Part shown: positions 1-8,800 of the stretch, piece by piece
How positions within the stretch are numbered: the stretch's first letter is position 1
How the letters are laid out: each line of letters starts with the position of its first letter
Source: a virus
IMG/VR virus record: IMGVR_UViG_3300025128_004349
Location: 1 to 24,120 of that record
Length of the DNA stretch: 24,120 nt
Strand: one strand, 5' to 3'
The notes under the pieces: model-generated
What the model was told of the DNA's origin: nothing
Databases searched by the model: none
Seen by the model: the letters and a program-made list of their open reading frames with translations, nothing else
Translations under genes and position numbers: made by a program

Positions 1-1
1 C

Positions 2-946
2 AAGCGTGTGGATGTCTCTAGTCCCGGCCCGCCTTCGGGACATTTTTACAACGTATGCACGGGAGGCAACTGGAAACAGTACCATGTAACAGCCTTCGAT
101 TGCCCACATCTCTCCGAGGAATACATTACAGAAATCAAGGAGTCCTACGGCGAAACCTCCGCACTCTACAAGTCCATGATAATGGCTGAGTTCGGGGGGA
201 TGGATGAGCAAGTAGTCATCAATCACCAGAAGCTTGTTGAGCTAGACAAGATGGAGATTGAACACGTTGAAGAAGAGACTAACACAGCCGGTCTCGACCT
301 GTCGGCTGGTGGTGACGAGCAAGTCCTAGTAGTTCGGAACGGCAACAAAACACTAGCGGTTGAAGCCTTCAACTTCAGAGACACAGTTGCCCTAGTAGAC
401 CACCTAGAATTCCTATTCAAAAAATACGAACTAACAACAATCTACGGTGACGCGGGTGGTCTGGGTAAACCCATCCTAGACCAGTTACGAATCAACTGGG
501 ACATCAAATACGTTTTAAACCAAGCCAAACCATACAACAGCCTCGCCTATTTGAATCGTGGTGCTGAACTTTGGTTTAGTGTAGCCAAGCTTATAGAGTA
601 TGGTGACATTATAGTCCCACGCGAATCCAAGCTACGCAAGCAACTAGCCTCACGCTACTATGTGGTCACCCCACAAAACAAACTTCAACTTGAGAGCAAG
701 AAACAGGCACGGTCAAAAGGTCATGTTTCACCAGATAGAGCTGATGCTTTTGTTCTTGCCTTTGCAGATTATCGGGGTAGAAAGCCGAAGAAGTTAGCCG
801 TTAAAAAGGTTAAAAAGCATGAACACAAACAATTTAGGCTGAATAAGCCACGGGTCACTTTCGGTAAAGGATATAACGTAAGAGCAAATAATTGGTTACA
901 CGATGAAATACAACAACTACAAGAATTATCAGGACGCAGCAACTAG
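2..946 (+). CDS. terL: Terminase large subunit, C-terminal part (5'-truncated)
   Basis: This is the nuclease half of the ATP-driven DNA packaging motor, which docks on the portal and cuts concatemeric DNA. The reading frame is open to the left edge, and the GTG at 8 lies inside what looks like the end of the ATPase domain (SSPGPPSGHFY resembles the conserved S-x-P-x-x-x-G-x-F segment), so the true start lies outside the window. Counting from that GTG, the RNase H-like nuclease acidic residues appear as D97 in GLDLSAGG, D148 in IYGDAGG, and D243/D246 in SPDRADAFVLA. The last 50 residues are Lys-rich and form a basic tail. The 3' end overlaps the portal gene by 44 bases. The family assignment rests on motif order and the neighbouring portal gene. 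I have not assigned it to a terminase subtype. Confidence 0.9.
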   Translation, partial: KRVDVSSPGPPSGHFYNVCTGGNWKQYHVTAFDCPHLSEEYITEIKESYGETSALYKSMIMAEFGGMDEQVVINHQKLVELDKMEIEHVEEETNTAGLDLSAGGDEQVLVVRNGNKTLAVEAFNFRDTVALVDHLEFLFKKYELTTIYGDAGGLGKPILDQLRINWDIKYVLNQAKPYNSLAYLNRGAELWFSVAKLIEYGDIIVPRESKLRKQLASRYYVVTPQNKLQLESKKQARSKGHVSPDRADAFVLAFADYRGRKPKKLAVKKVKKHEHKQFRLNKPRVTFGKGYNVRANNWLHDEIQQLQELSGRSN

Positions 947-2666
947 CATAAATAAGTTAGCTGACATCTGCGATAATCAACACGTTACAGCGCAGGATCA
1001 AAGGCAACAGAGGCGGTTGAATATAGACCTAGATTTGGAGCGGCGAGACGGCTATCTAGCTCCAGATGAAATCTACATACCAACCCACATAATCGACAGT
1101 AACATTCGTCGTGAACAGGCCAAGTATGTTTCGTACATAGTCAACTCACGGCGTACTGCAATCTTCTCTAGTTCAACAAATCCTGCGTTTAACACGGGGC
1201 CACTTGAGCGCGATTTCACAGAACGTTGCCGCTACGATGGTTGGCAAATTCCGCTCTTTCGCACGATAGACTGTATGCAGCTCCACGGTTATTGTGCTGC
1301 TGAGATTCAGTTTGACGATACAAAGCCGGGACACTTTGCTGTTGAATCGGTAAACTACGAGGACTTTGCATTTCCAGATGACACACGCGACATACAGTCT
1401 TGTGGTATGTTGGTGCATCGACATTATTTTACTCGTGAGCAACTCATTGACATGACAAAAACTCGCGAGTTTAGTGCAAAAGAGGTCGAGTCGTTAATCG
1501 GTAAAGAGCCGGTAGATGAACAGACTGAATCTCTATTCAAAGTGGAGAAGGTCATGTTCAGGAATAACGGGATAGTTCAGGTGGGGTGGTCTTGCGTAGC
1601 CAGATGCAACGAATGGTTACGCAAGCCACGCCCGCTGTTCTTGGGCCGTCGAGATATGTCAGGCGAGGTTTACGAGACAGATTATCCTTACGTCATTTTT
1701 CATTACATGATAGCAGAAGATATGACTATCAAGAATTGTGTGGGTCGCGCTTACCTAGATAAACACACGCAGGAAGCCGTTAGCTCCCTAATGTCCTCAT
1801 TTGTCACGGCACACCGTCGTGCATCAAACTTCTACTTCTCCAAGGACGCAGATGATCCAAACCAGAGCAACGAGCAGACTAGCGTACAGTTTGTGCCGGG
1901 AGCATTGATTGACGCGAATGTCAGGCAATTCCAGCTATCCCCACCTAACTCAACGATGCTCTCAGCCATCCAGACGCTTGTGACGCAAAATTCACAAGAA
2001 CAATCCCAAATGAATTATGCGGCTATGAATCGGCAGGATAGCCGTAAGACAGCCACCGAGATACAGACGGCATCGGCAGAAGCACAACTTTTGTCGGCAA
2101 CACAGGTTTCGCTGTTCAGCATATCAATCAAGAAGATATATGAGCATTGCTGGGAAATCTATAAGTCTAGGGTAATTGATGGTCTTTTAGAACCCACAAT
2201 CCCCCTGCATTACTTTGTTGATCACGAATACAACATCAAACCAGCAGGTGACACGGATGTTGTTGAGCGACAGGAGAAAGCGCAAAAAATGTTACAGGTG
2301 TGGCCCGTTATTCAGCAGAACAGCGCATTGGCCATGGTTTACATGGAGGATATGCTGACGATGCTATTCCCTGACGAAGCACCGAAATATCTAACGCAGA
2401 TGAAGCAAGATAGCACCAAGACACAATTGCTACAGCAATTATCAGCAATTGTTCAGAGTCTTGTTATAGACCCGCAGACAGGCCAGTTGACGGAAGAAGC
2501 ACAACCGTATGCACAGCAAATACAACAAATACAACAGCAAGTCCAACAGCTTGCAGGAGGCGACCAAGGCGGCTCTGGAGGAGCAAGCATGGGGGCAATG
2601 GGTGGACAACCCAACAACCAAGGTGTTCCTATCACTCCTCAGGCAGGAGCGGGAACGCCTAGTTAA
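903..2666 (+). CDS. Portal (head-tail connector) protein
   Basis: At 587 residues, directly after terL and before a scaffold-like gene, this is best read as the portal, the dodecameric ring through which DNA enters and leaves the head. Features seen: an N-terminal charged region; a segment REQAKYVSYIVNSRRTAIFS followed by a Cys/Asp-rich beta region, as in many portals; a helical stretch around residues 290-400 (MSSFVTAHRRASNFYFS, then Gln/Ser/Thr-rich helices with SRKTATEIQTASAEAQL, typical of the portal stem/wing region); and a Gln-rich, then Gly/Ser/Asn-rich, tail from about residue 535. The ATG at 903 has no visible Shine-Dalgarno sequence and sits inside the end of terL, which suggests translational coupling. 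The last ~40 codons also encode the next protein in another frame. Function is inferred from position, size and these sequence features. Confidence 0.82.
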   Translation: MKYNNYKNYQDAATSINKLADICDNQHVTAQDQRQQRRLNIDLDLERRDGYLAPDEIYIPTHIIDSNIRREQAKYVSYIVNSRRTAIFSSSTNPAFNTGPLERDFTERCRYDGWQIPLFRTIDCMQLHGYCAAEIQFDDTKPGHFAVESVNYEDFAFPDDTRDIQSCGMLVHRHYFTREQLIDMTKTREFSAKEVESLIGKEPVDEQTESLFKVEKVMFRNNGIVQVGWSCVARCNEWLRKPRPLFLGRRDMSGEVYETDYPYVIFHYMIAEDMTIKNCVGRAYLDKHTQEAVSSLMSSFVTAHRRASNFYFSKDADDPNQSNEQTSVQFVPGALIDANVRQFQLSPPNSTMLSAIQTLVTQNSQEQSQMNYAAMNRQDSRKTATEIQTASAEAQLLSATQVSLFSISIKKIYEHCWEIYKSRVIDGLLEPTIPLHYFVDHEYNIKPAGDTDVVERQEKAQKMLQVWPVIQQNSALAMVYMEDMLTMLFPDEAPKYLTQMKQDSTKTQLLQQLSAIVQSLVIDPQTGQLTEEAQPYAQQIQQIQQQVQQLAGGDQGGSGGASMGAMGGQPNNQGVPITPQAGAGTPS

Positions 2667-2817
2667 AGATGTTAGTTATCTTGCCACAAAACGATCAGTT
2701 CCAGATGGTGATGTTCGGACGGTGGCGACTCAGATAAAAACAGTAGACGAAGTAATACAAATACTAAATGACAAAGACCGATACAAAAACAGCGGAAGCA
2801 ATCGAGCAAGAATTTGA
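2509..2817 (+). CDS. Small helical protein overlapping portal and scaffold genes
   Basis: This 102-residue hypothetical protein is out of frame with both neighbours. It overlaps the portal 3' end by 158 bases and the scaffold 5' end by 50 bases. The part from about residue 15 on (EATKAALEEQAWGQWVDNPT, then LLRQERERLVKDVSY and VATQIKTVDEVIQIL) looks like a real helical protein: aromatic and hydrophobic residues at helical spacing and mixed charge. Small proteins of this look are common between portal and scaffold genes in podoviruses. The portal frame over the same bases is low-complexity Gly/Gln/Ser. The start is uncertain: ATG at 2509 gives a Tyr/Asn/Lys-rich head that may not be real, and TTG at 2551 or a later start is possible. 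Role unknown; it could be a head-assembly accessory protein. Confidence 0.6.
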   Translation: MHSKYNKYNSKSNSLQEATKAALEEQAWGQWVDNPTTKVFLSLLRQERERLVKDVSYLATKRSVPDGDVRTVATQIKTVDEVIQILNDKDRYKNSGSNRARI

Positions 2818-3901
2818 TTTTGGCTCAATTGACATTGGTGATCAGCTTGAGGTTGATGAACTAGACACGATAAAGCCAGCCGAGGAACCTGAAGAAACAG
2901 ATAAGGAGTCAGATGAATCAGATGAGAAACCAGACGAGACCGAAGCATCAGCAGAAGAGTCTGAAGAGTCAGAAGAAAAGCCAGAAGAAGAGGCAACTGA
3001 AGAAGATAAGAAAGAGGATGAAGAAGAGCTGACTACTGAAGATGTCCTTGGTGATCCCCTGAAAGAAGAGGAGGAAGAGGACGAGCCAAAAGGCCGCACA
3101 TATGAGGGATTCGATGATGAGGATAAGCAATATGCCAAACAAATGTCTAATGCCGCTTATGATCATTTCACCAAAAAACTCCAAACATTAAAGGCGGGTA
3201 AATCTACAGCAGAAGAAACACAAGACCTTCTATCACACCCCGAAGCCTACTCACTTAATCCTGAGTATCAACAACTTGTGACAGATTACGACAAAGCCTC
3301 ACAAGAAAAGGCGCATTGGCGTAAGCAACTCGTAGCCATTCGCAACGGTGAAAATTGGCGTTCTGTTGAGGGATACGACAAAAATGGCAAGATAGTGCAT
3401 GGTCGTGACGAGTATCAGCCCACAGCAGAATCCGAGATTGACGTACAAGCTGCGCTGACGGAGGCACAAGCCATGAGTAAATCCTTCAGTCAACGCGCTC
3501 AGTCGATACAACATAACCACGCAACCAACTATAAAGACTCTGTTCAGATGCTTGAAACGGAGCAGCGTAAGCAGTTTAAGTGGTTGGAGGACAAGGAGAT
3601 GGGTAAGAAAACGATAGACATACCCAACTTTGGCAAGACCTCGATCAACAAGATGCGTAAGACATTTACTGACGTTTTACCTAAAGTTTTCGCCAATCAC
3701 CCAATGGCCGAACTAGCTACAAATCTCTGGATAAACAACCAGATCATGGCCAAGCAACAGCTAGAATTAACCGAAAAGGTTAAGAAACAGACTAGAAATA
3801 AGAAGGATATGCTGCGTGGTGAGCCAACATCCAAATCATCCAAAGCTGACGATGATGAGATGTTTACAATGGACGATTTAATGAGCGAATTTATCTCGTA
3901 A
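2768..3901 (+). CDS. Putative capsid scaffolding protein
   Basis: This 377-residue protein lies between portal and capsid genes, the usual place for a podovirus scaffold that guides procapsid assembly and is then expelled. About residues 10-115 are extremely acidic and Glu/Asp/Ser-rich (runs such as EEEEEDEPKG). The middle is helical and charged (residues ~125-300), and a Lys-rich stretch precedes a short acidic-amphipathic C-terminus (DDDEMFTMDDLMSEFIS), reminiscent of scaffold ends that bind the capsid protein. No enzymatic motif is visible. The ATG at 2768 overlaps the preceding gene by 50 bases. Scaffolds are poorly conserved, so this call rests on position, composition and the C-terminal helix. 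An acidic internal head protein is the main alternative. Confidence 0.72.
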   Translation: MTKTDTKTAEAIEQEFDFGSIDIGDQLEVDELDTIKPAEEPEETDKESDESDEKPDETEASAEESEESEEKPEEEATEEDKKEDEEELTTEDVLGDPLKEEEEEDEPKGRTYEGFDDEDKQYAKQMSNAAYDHFTKKLQTLKAGKSTAEETQDLLSHPEAYSLNPEYQQLVTDYDKASQEKAHWRKQLVAIRNGENWRSVEGYDKNGKIVHGRDEYQPTAESEIDVQAALTEAQAMSKSFSQRAQSIQHNHATNYKDSVQMLETEQRKQFKWLEDKEMGKKTIDIPNFGKTSINKMRKTFTDVLPKVFANHPMAELATNLWINNQIMAKQQLELTEKVKKQTRNKKDMLRGEPTSKSSKADDDEMFTMDDLMSEFIS

Positions 3902-4013
3902 TTTGGCAGACTTTCTGCTCTAATCCTGTTGCTTCTATTGGTAAGGGCATACCACGCTACTCGTGTGAAGGGCATCACAACTCGTGTTTAACAATTGAAT
4001 ATATTAAAACATT
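3902..4013 (+). promoter_or_regulatory. Gap upstream of the major capsid gene, with imperfect direct repeat
   Basis: This is the only gap of more than 100 bases in the window, and it precedes the gene that must be expressed most strongly. It holds a weak 5-bp hairpin just after the scaffold stop (GCAGA-ctt-TCTGC, 3906-3918), an imperfect direct repeat (AAGGGCAT...ACTCGTGT at 3943-3966 and again at 3968-3987), and an AT-rich leader TTTAACAATTGAATATATT before the ATG. No convincing sigma70 -35/-10 pair or T7-type promoter was recognised. The scaffold frame stays open for 29 codons past its stop, to a TAA at 3989-3991, so a tiny peptide is an alternative reading. A regulatory role is inferred from position only. 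Confidence 0.35.
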
Positions 4014-5414
4014 ATGGCTGTAACAGCAGTTGATCCTAGTAGTACCCTCGCACAAGCGATGGCTACAACGGCAGTATCCAACAACTTTAATAAGTTGGAT
4101 TTCTACCTAGTTAAAAACGAGGTTGCCCTTTTTCCCAAATGGAATGTCTATGACACTCTGTATGGCTCGATTAAGTGGCAACCTAATATGGGAGACACCC
4201 TTCAAGGGTTGACTCCAACGCCCAGTCCCGTGAGTCGTTCTACATTCGCGCCGAATGTATTGGCTGACGCGCCACTCAAGGACATCTACAAAATTGGTGA
4301 GCGGAATGAGTCTGCGAAACTTTCTTACCACAGGTATGAGAGTACGCGGTTTCGGTTCCTCAACAGTTTTGAGTCGTTCTGGCGTGACCAGTTATCCTAC
4401 GCTCACAAGGACATCGTTCGTCAAATCCAGACATCACAGAATCAGTTCATCCGAACCTTGATGTGGTATCAGACACCTGACGTATTTCTTGCTGATGGTG
4501 GTGCTGGTCGTTTGACTAGTTCGGTGAGTCTTCCCGGTGGTGCTGCGAAAGTTTCGCTGACACAAGATCAGATTCGCACCATTGATGGTGATGATGACCG
4601 TACTGCTTCCACAAGTGGCGCGATTGGTGAGGGCGGTGGGCAGGAGTTCCGTGATGCAATCTGCATACAATCCTCCCCTGCCGATACTGATGCTGGTTAT
4701 TTGACGTTGAAAGACCTCTATCAAGCCATGTTGGTTTTGCAGGAGGATGTTCAAGCACCTACGTTTGATCGTCAACACGGCGTTCCAAAGAGTTCTGAGA
4801 TGATTAAGGGTAAGTACGTTCTTGTCTGCTCAACTGAAGCATGGGCATCGCTCATGTGGGATGCTGATTTGGCTGGAACGGGTGGTCGCCGTCTTGCTCC
4901 CGCCAACATGAACCTCATCAATGATGGTTTTGCTGGTGACTTGTGGGGTAAGATCACAGTTAAGTTTGACCCACATCCATTGCGCTTTATGGACAATGGT
5001 GCGTGGATCAATCCGCAAACTGTAACTAACAACAAGGTTGTGCCTAACTCGGCTTATACCAAGATTAGTACAACTGCATCAGATGCAGTTGCCTCTAATG
5101 AGGTTGCATTCTTGTGTGGTGCAGATGCCTTTAAGGCAATCTCTGTTGGGCCACCGCCCAAGGAGTTTGCTGGTAAGAACGTCTCCAAGAAGAAACTGTA
5201 TGGCATGAACTGGAATGGTCAGATTGATTTGACCGATCAGTTCTTGGTTCCGACAGCCTCAACTACCGATGTAGCAGATGGTGGTGCAGAAGGTTGGGAC
5301 ATGAACGTCTACGGTGACTTCCTGAAGTTCATCTCGCAGACAATACACGGTGGTATTCCGGGTGATGCACGGCATTGCCTTCCCATTGTATATCGTCGCA
5401 GACGCGTTTCGTAA
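4014..5414 (+). CDS. Major capsid protein
   Basis: This 466-residue protein follows the scaffold gene and is closed by a strong terminator, the normal setting for the main shell protein. Seen: a flexible N-terminus rich in Ala/Thr/Ser, a long alpha-helical stretch (FESFWRDQLSYAHKDIVRQI), Gly-rich beta segments, a segment with LTLKDLYQAMLVLQEDVQAP and a YVLVCSTEAWASLMWDADL strand-helix typical of capsid P/A-domain pairs, and a C-terminal basic tail (RRRRVS). An HK97-like fold is expected for the family but was not demonstrated. The ATG at 4014 sits in the context AACATTATGGCT, shared exactly with the gene at 5454, and has no Shine-Dalgarno sequence. A perfect 10-bp inverted repeat lies at 5071-5091 inside the gene. 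Confidence 0.83.
   Translation: MAVTAVDPSSTLAQAMATTAVSNNFNKLDFYLVKNEVALFPKWNVYDTLYGSIKWQPNMGDTLQGLTPTPSPVSRSTFAPNVLADAPLKDIYKIGERNESAKLSYHRYESTRFRFLNSFESFWRDQLSYAHKDIVRQIQTSQNQFIRTLMWYQTPDVFLADGGAGRLTSSVSLPGGAAKVSLTQDQIRTIDGDDDRTASTSGAIGEGGGQEFRDAICIQSSPADTDAGYLTLKDLYQAMLVLQEDVQAPTFDRQHGVPKSSEMIKGKYVLVCSTEAWASLMWDADLAGTGGRRLAPANMNLINDGFAGDLWGKITVKFDPHPLRFMDNGAWINPQTVTNNKVVPNSAYTKISTTASDAVASNEVAFLCGADAFKAISVGPPPKEFAGKNVSKKKLYGMNWNGQIDLTDQFLVPTASTTDVADGGAEGWDMNVYGDFLKFISQTIHGGIPGDARHCLPIVYRRRRVS
5071..5091. repeat. Perfect 10-bp inverted repeat inside the capsid gene
   Basis: The arms CAACTGCATC and GATGCAGTTG flank a single central A, giving a near-perfect palindrome within coding sequence (Thr-Ala-Ser-Asp-Ala-Val). 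It could be a dyad protein-binding site or an mRNA hairpin if the centre opens into a loop. It may also be chance. Confidence 0.45.
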
Positions 5415-5421
5415 CAATCAT

Positions 5422-5447
5422 GGGGGGCTTCGGCCCCCCTTTCCTTT
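5422..5447 (+). terminator. Rho-independent terminator after the capsid gene
   Basis: A 7-bp all-GC stem (GGGGGGC / GCCCCCC) is capped by a TTCG tetraloop closed by C-G, the exceptionally stable cUUCGg form, and is followed by TTTCCTTT. It begins 7 bases after the capsid stop codon. The downstream tract is interrupted by CC, so it may be partly read through, which would set a step-down from capsid to fibre expression. This is the clearest transcription signal in the window. Confidence 0.88.
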
Positions 5448-5453
5448 AACATT

Positions 5454-5831
5454 ATGGCTATTATAAAAACACCCTCCGCTATTGAGAGAAATGTTACTTA
5501 TAACACCCCCTCTCAAGTTGACATAGACACGGCTAATGTAGCTGATTCCAGCCTTGGTTGGAGTCCGAATGTGCATTATGCTCAGGCTTTGTTGCAGAAT
5601 ACAGGTTCTACAAATTTATTCTTGCGTTACGGCTCAACGGCTGCAACCACATCTGTTTACCACACAAAGTTGTTGCCGGGAACGCAGGTGGATTTGAGTG
5701 ACAATATAGGTAGCAGTCTCAACATAATTTCAGATGCAAACAACGGTATAGCTGTATTTACGCTGGCTTCGCCAGATACTTCAGTTGCCGCTTATCCAGC
5801 GCAGCCTAGTAACAACATAAACGGATACTAA
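5454..5831 (+). CDS. Small beta-rich protein of unknown function
   Basis: This 125-residue protein starts at the ATG in AACATTATGGCT, 40 bases after the capsid stop and beyond the terminator. The sequence is Ser/Thr/Asn-rich with alternating hydrophobic residues (ALLQNTGSTNLFLRYGSTAA, then TKLLPGTQVDLS), suggesting a compact beta-sandwich. It has no charged coiled coil, membrane segment or catalytic motif. Its place between capsid and fibre genes fits a head decoration protein or a small fibre or fibre-base subunit. It ends one base before the fibre gene, so the two are probably cotranscribed and coupled. I do not recognise a family. Confidence 0.72.
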   Translation: MAIIKTPSAIERNVTYNTPSQVDIDTANVADSSLGWSPNVHYAQALLQNTGSTNLFLRYGSTAATTSVYHTKLLPGTQVDLSDNIGSSLNIISDANNGIAVFTLASPDTSVAAYPAQPSNNINGY

Positions 5832-5832
5832 A

Positions 5833-8800
5833 ATGGCAAGAATTGTACAGCAGGGTGTAATCACCACATCGGGTACGTCCTACGAAAACGAACCCATCAT
5901 CAAGTCGGATGGTGCGGGTGAGGTGATGCAATGGCTTGCGTCTACTGGCGACAGGAACATTACGGTTGATGAAAGTTCGGCCAATGCTTTGTCGCTGATA
6001 GCTGAAAACACCGCACACGCAACTCAAACCGAATTTACGCAAGGGTTGACGAAAGCCGGTTTGATAATTGAAACCACTTACATAAACCCGTCCTATCAAG
6101 GTGGACTGTTTTGGCGAACGTCAGATAACAATGTAACAAAACCGAAAGGTGGAATTTATCTCAAAGAGGAGGGTTCGGGTACATCTATGTACTTTGGCAC
6201 TAGTAGTGCATTTGGGACTGGGATTAACAACGACGCAATAATTATCAACCCAACTGGCACAGTCACTATGGCTGGCCCGATCACAATCGGCTCGCTGGAC
6301 ATTGGCCACGGTGCGGGTGGTACAACTAACACCGCAGTAGGAACAGATGCTTTAGACAGTTCACACGCTAGTGCAACGCATAATACAGCGATTGGCAGTA
6401 ATGCATTAACGGGAACACATACTGCTGCTGCTTTGTACAACACGGCGGTTGGAGCGGACGCCGGTAAAGGTATTACTACGGGGTCAAGCAATACTGCTGT
6501 CGGTGCGTACTGTCTGGATGTCACGGAGACAGGCATCAAAAACACGGCTGTTGGTAATGGTGCGTTGGGTGCAGGTTGCGTGAATGACAACACGGCGGTT
6601 GGTTTTGAGGCACTTAACGATTTCACAGGTAGCAGCGCAACAGCAGTTGGTTCAGGTGCAGCAGAAGCAGCGACGGGTGCGGCTGAACTCACAGCGATTG
6701 GTAAAGGTGCTGGCGCAACGCTGACAGACGAAACTTCCAACACGCTGGTTGGCTTCAACGCTGGTAACACTCTCGCAGGTGAGTCGAACACATTTATGGG
6801 TGCTGATGCTGGCCGGTACGCTACCAGCGTTGAACATTGTACAGCTATTGGCCGACACGCAATGCGCGGTGCGTCTTCTGGCACATTCCCAACAGGCGAC
6901 AATAATATTGCCGTGGGGAACTACGCGCTAGACGCAACGACTACGGGATACTCAAATGTTGCTGTTGGTCGTAGTGCTGGATCAGCAATTACTACGGGAA
7001 ACTCAAATGTTGCGGTTGGTAGAGATTCACTCGCAGTATTCACCGGCAGTAACGCAACTGCTGTTGGATCGGGTGCATTATCTTTATCAACGGGTGCGGC
7101 GCAAGCGACTGCGGTTGGTTATCAAGCATTATCAAATTTGGCAACTGCCTCTTACTGCACCGCATTGGGTTACGCTGCTGGACAGAACTCCATCAACGCA
7201 TCCAACACTTTTGTTGGCACCGCTGCTGGTCAATATCTCGGTGACGCGCAGCATTGTATTGCGATTGGACATGAGGCGTTAAGAGGCGCAACATTTACCG
7301 ACGCCACGCAAGCTGGTGCCATAACGAGTGGAAACACCATTACTATGGACGGTGCTAATGCGGACATAGTTGTAGGTATGGTAGTTACTGGTAGCGGTAT
7401 CGCGGCGGGTACTAGTGTTGCTGGGGTTGCTTCTTCGTCTGCAAACCCACAAGTGTTTACGTTAAACCAAGCCATAGCGTCAACTGTTGCGGGAGGTACT
7501 TCGCTGACGTTCTACAAGAACCAAGGCGACTACAACATTGGCATAGGCAGCAACACGCTGGACGCAATCACTACGGGGTATGCTAATGTGGCCATTGGTC
7601 ATACCGCTGGATCGGCATTAACAAACAACATACATAATGTAGCCATTGGACATGAGGCGTTAAATGCAACCGACGCAGACGGACATTATAACATAGCCAT
7701 CGGCTCGTACACACTTGATGCAGTAAGTTCGGGGGATAAGAATGTTGCCATTGGACACCAAGCTGGTACGGGAATCACGACTGCACTAGGTGCTGTTGCC
7801 ATAGGATACCAAGCACTTTACTCCGAAGATTTAGACGATGGTAATGTAGCTATTGGCTATCGTGCGCTTGCTACGCAGAACACTAACGATTCAAACAACG
7901 TAGCGATTGGTTACGATGCCGCACATGCACTCAACGGTGGTACAAACAGCGTGTATGTGGGTTATCTAGCCGGTGGTGTTGGTGCGATTGATGGCGATGA
8001 CAACGTGGTCATTGGCATGGGCGCTGGGTTGAACGCCGTGGGGATGTCCAACGCGGTTCTTATTGGTAAAGGTGCTGGTGGTACGGGAGTAATTGCCGGA
8101 GTCAACAACATCTGCGTTGGTTTAGCTTCTGGCAACGATCTTGTAGCGGGAGCCAGCAATATCCTAATTGGAACTAATGCCGGTACAGAGTTAACAGCCG
8201 GTACAGAGAACGTTGTCATTGGAACAGCCGCGCTAGATGCCGCTGATACGGAGTCAGACCGAAATTACAACGTAGCTATTGGACACAACGTACTGACAGC
8301 GCAAACCGCCACTTGCGAGTACAACGTAGCTATTGGACACAGCGCACTAGCGTCACAAAACGCCGATAACGTAAAGAACACCGCCATCGGTGGTCTGGCG
8401 GGTGCTGCGATTGTGGGTGGTAGCACTAATACGTTAGTTGGTTACTTGGCTGGTAATGACAATGTGTCAGGAAACAGCAATACTGCGATGGGAAACCACG
8501 CTTACGCCAAAGGTACAGCATCTAACAATACTGTAATTGGTGCATACGCTGGTAGTTCAATTGAGAACAATCCAAGTGCAGCAGCATTTAGTGGTGCTGA
8601 TAACGTATTGGTGGGTTTCAACGCCGGTTACACACTTACAACCGGCGCGGGTAACGTACTCGCCGGGAAGGATGCTGGTAAGGTAATGAACACCGGCAAT
8701 CACAATATCGCCATTGGGTATCAAGCTGCTGATGGGATGGCTGGTGATGCGGATTACAATATTGCGATTGGCCATTCTGCGTTAGGCGGTGCAACTGGCG

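Noticed and set aside
21-46. Terminator-like hairpin GTCCCG-N9-CGGGAC followed by ATTTTTA
   Set aside because: It is inside the terL coding region, at a conserved Pro/Gly-containing motif, so the stem is explained by codon content. A terminator here would cut the gene short.
2842-3138. Ser-rich minus-strand frame of 98 codons
   Set aside because: It is the reverse complement of the Glu/Asp-rich scaffold arm, where GAA and GAT codons read as TTC/ATC and shifted Ser codons.
3906-3918. GCAGA-ctt-TCTGC hairpin as a terminator after the scaffold gene
   Set aside because: The stem is only 5 bp and no T-tract follows.
4000-4005. TATATT as a sigma70 -10 box before the capsid gene
   Set aside because: There is no matching -35 box about 17 bases upstream, and the transcript would start only a base or two before the ATG.
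6156-6902. 248-codon open frame on the minus strand
   Set aside because: It lies fully inside the fibre repeat array. Its Pro/Val/Ala repeats mirror the Gly/Asn/Ala repeats of the + strand, and it has no independent start context.
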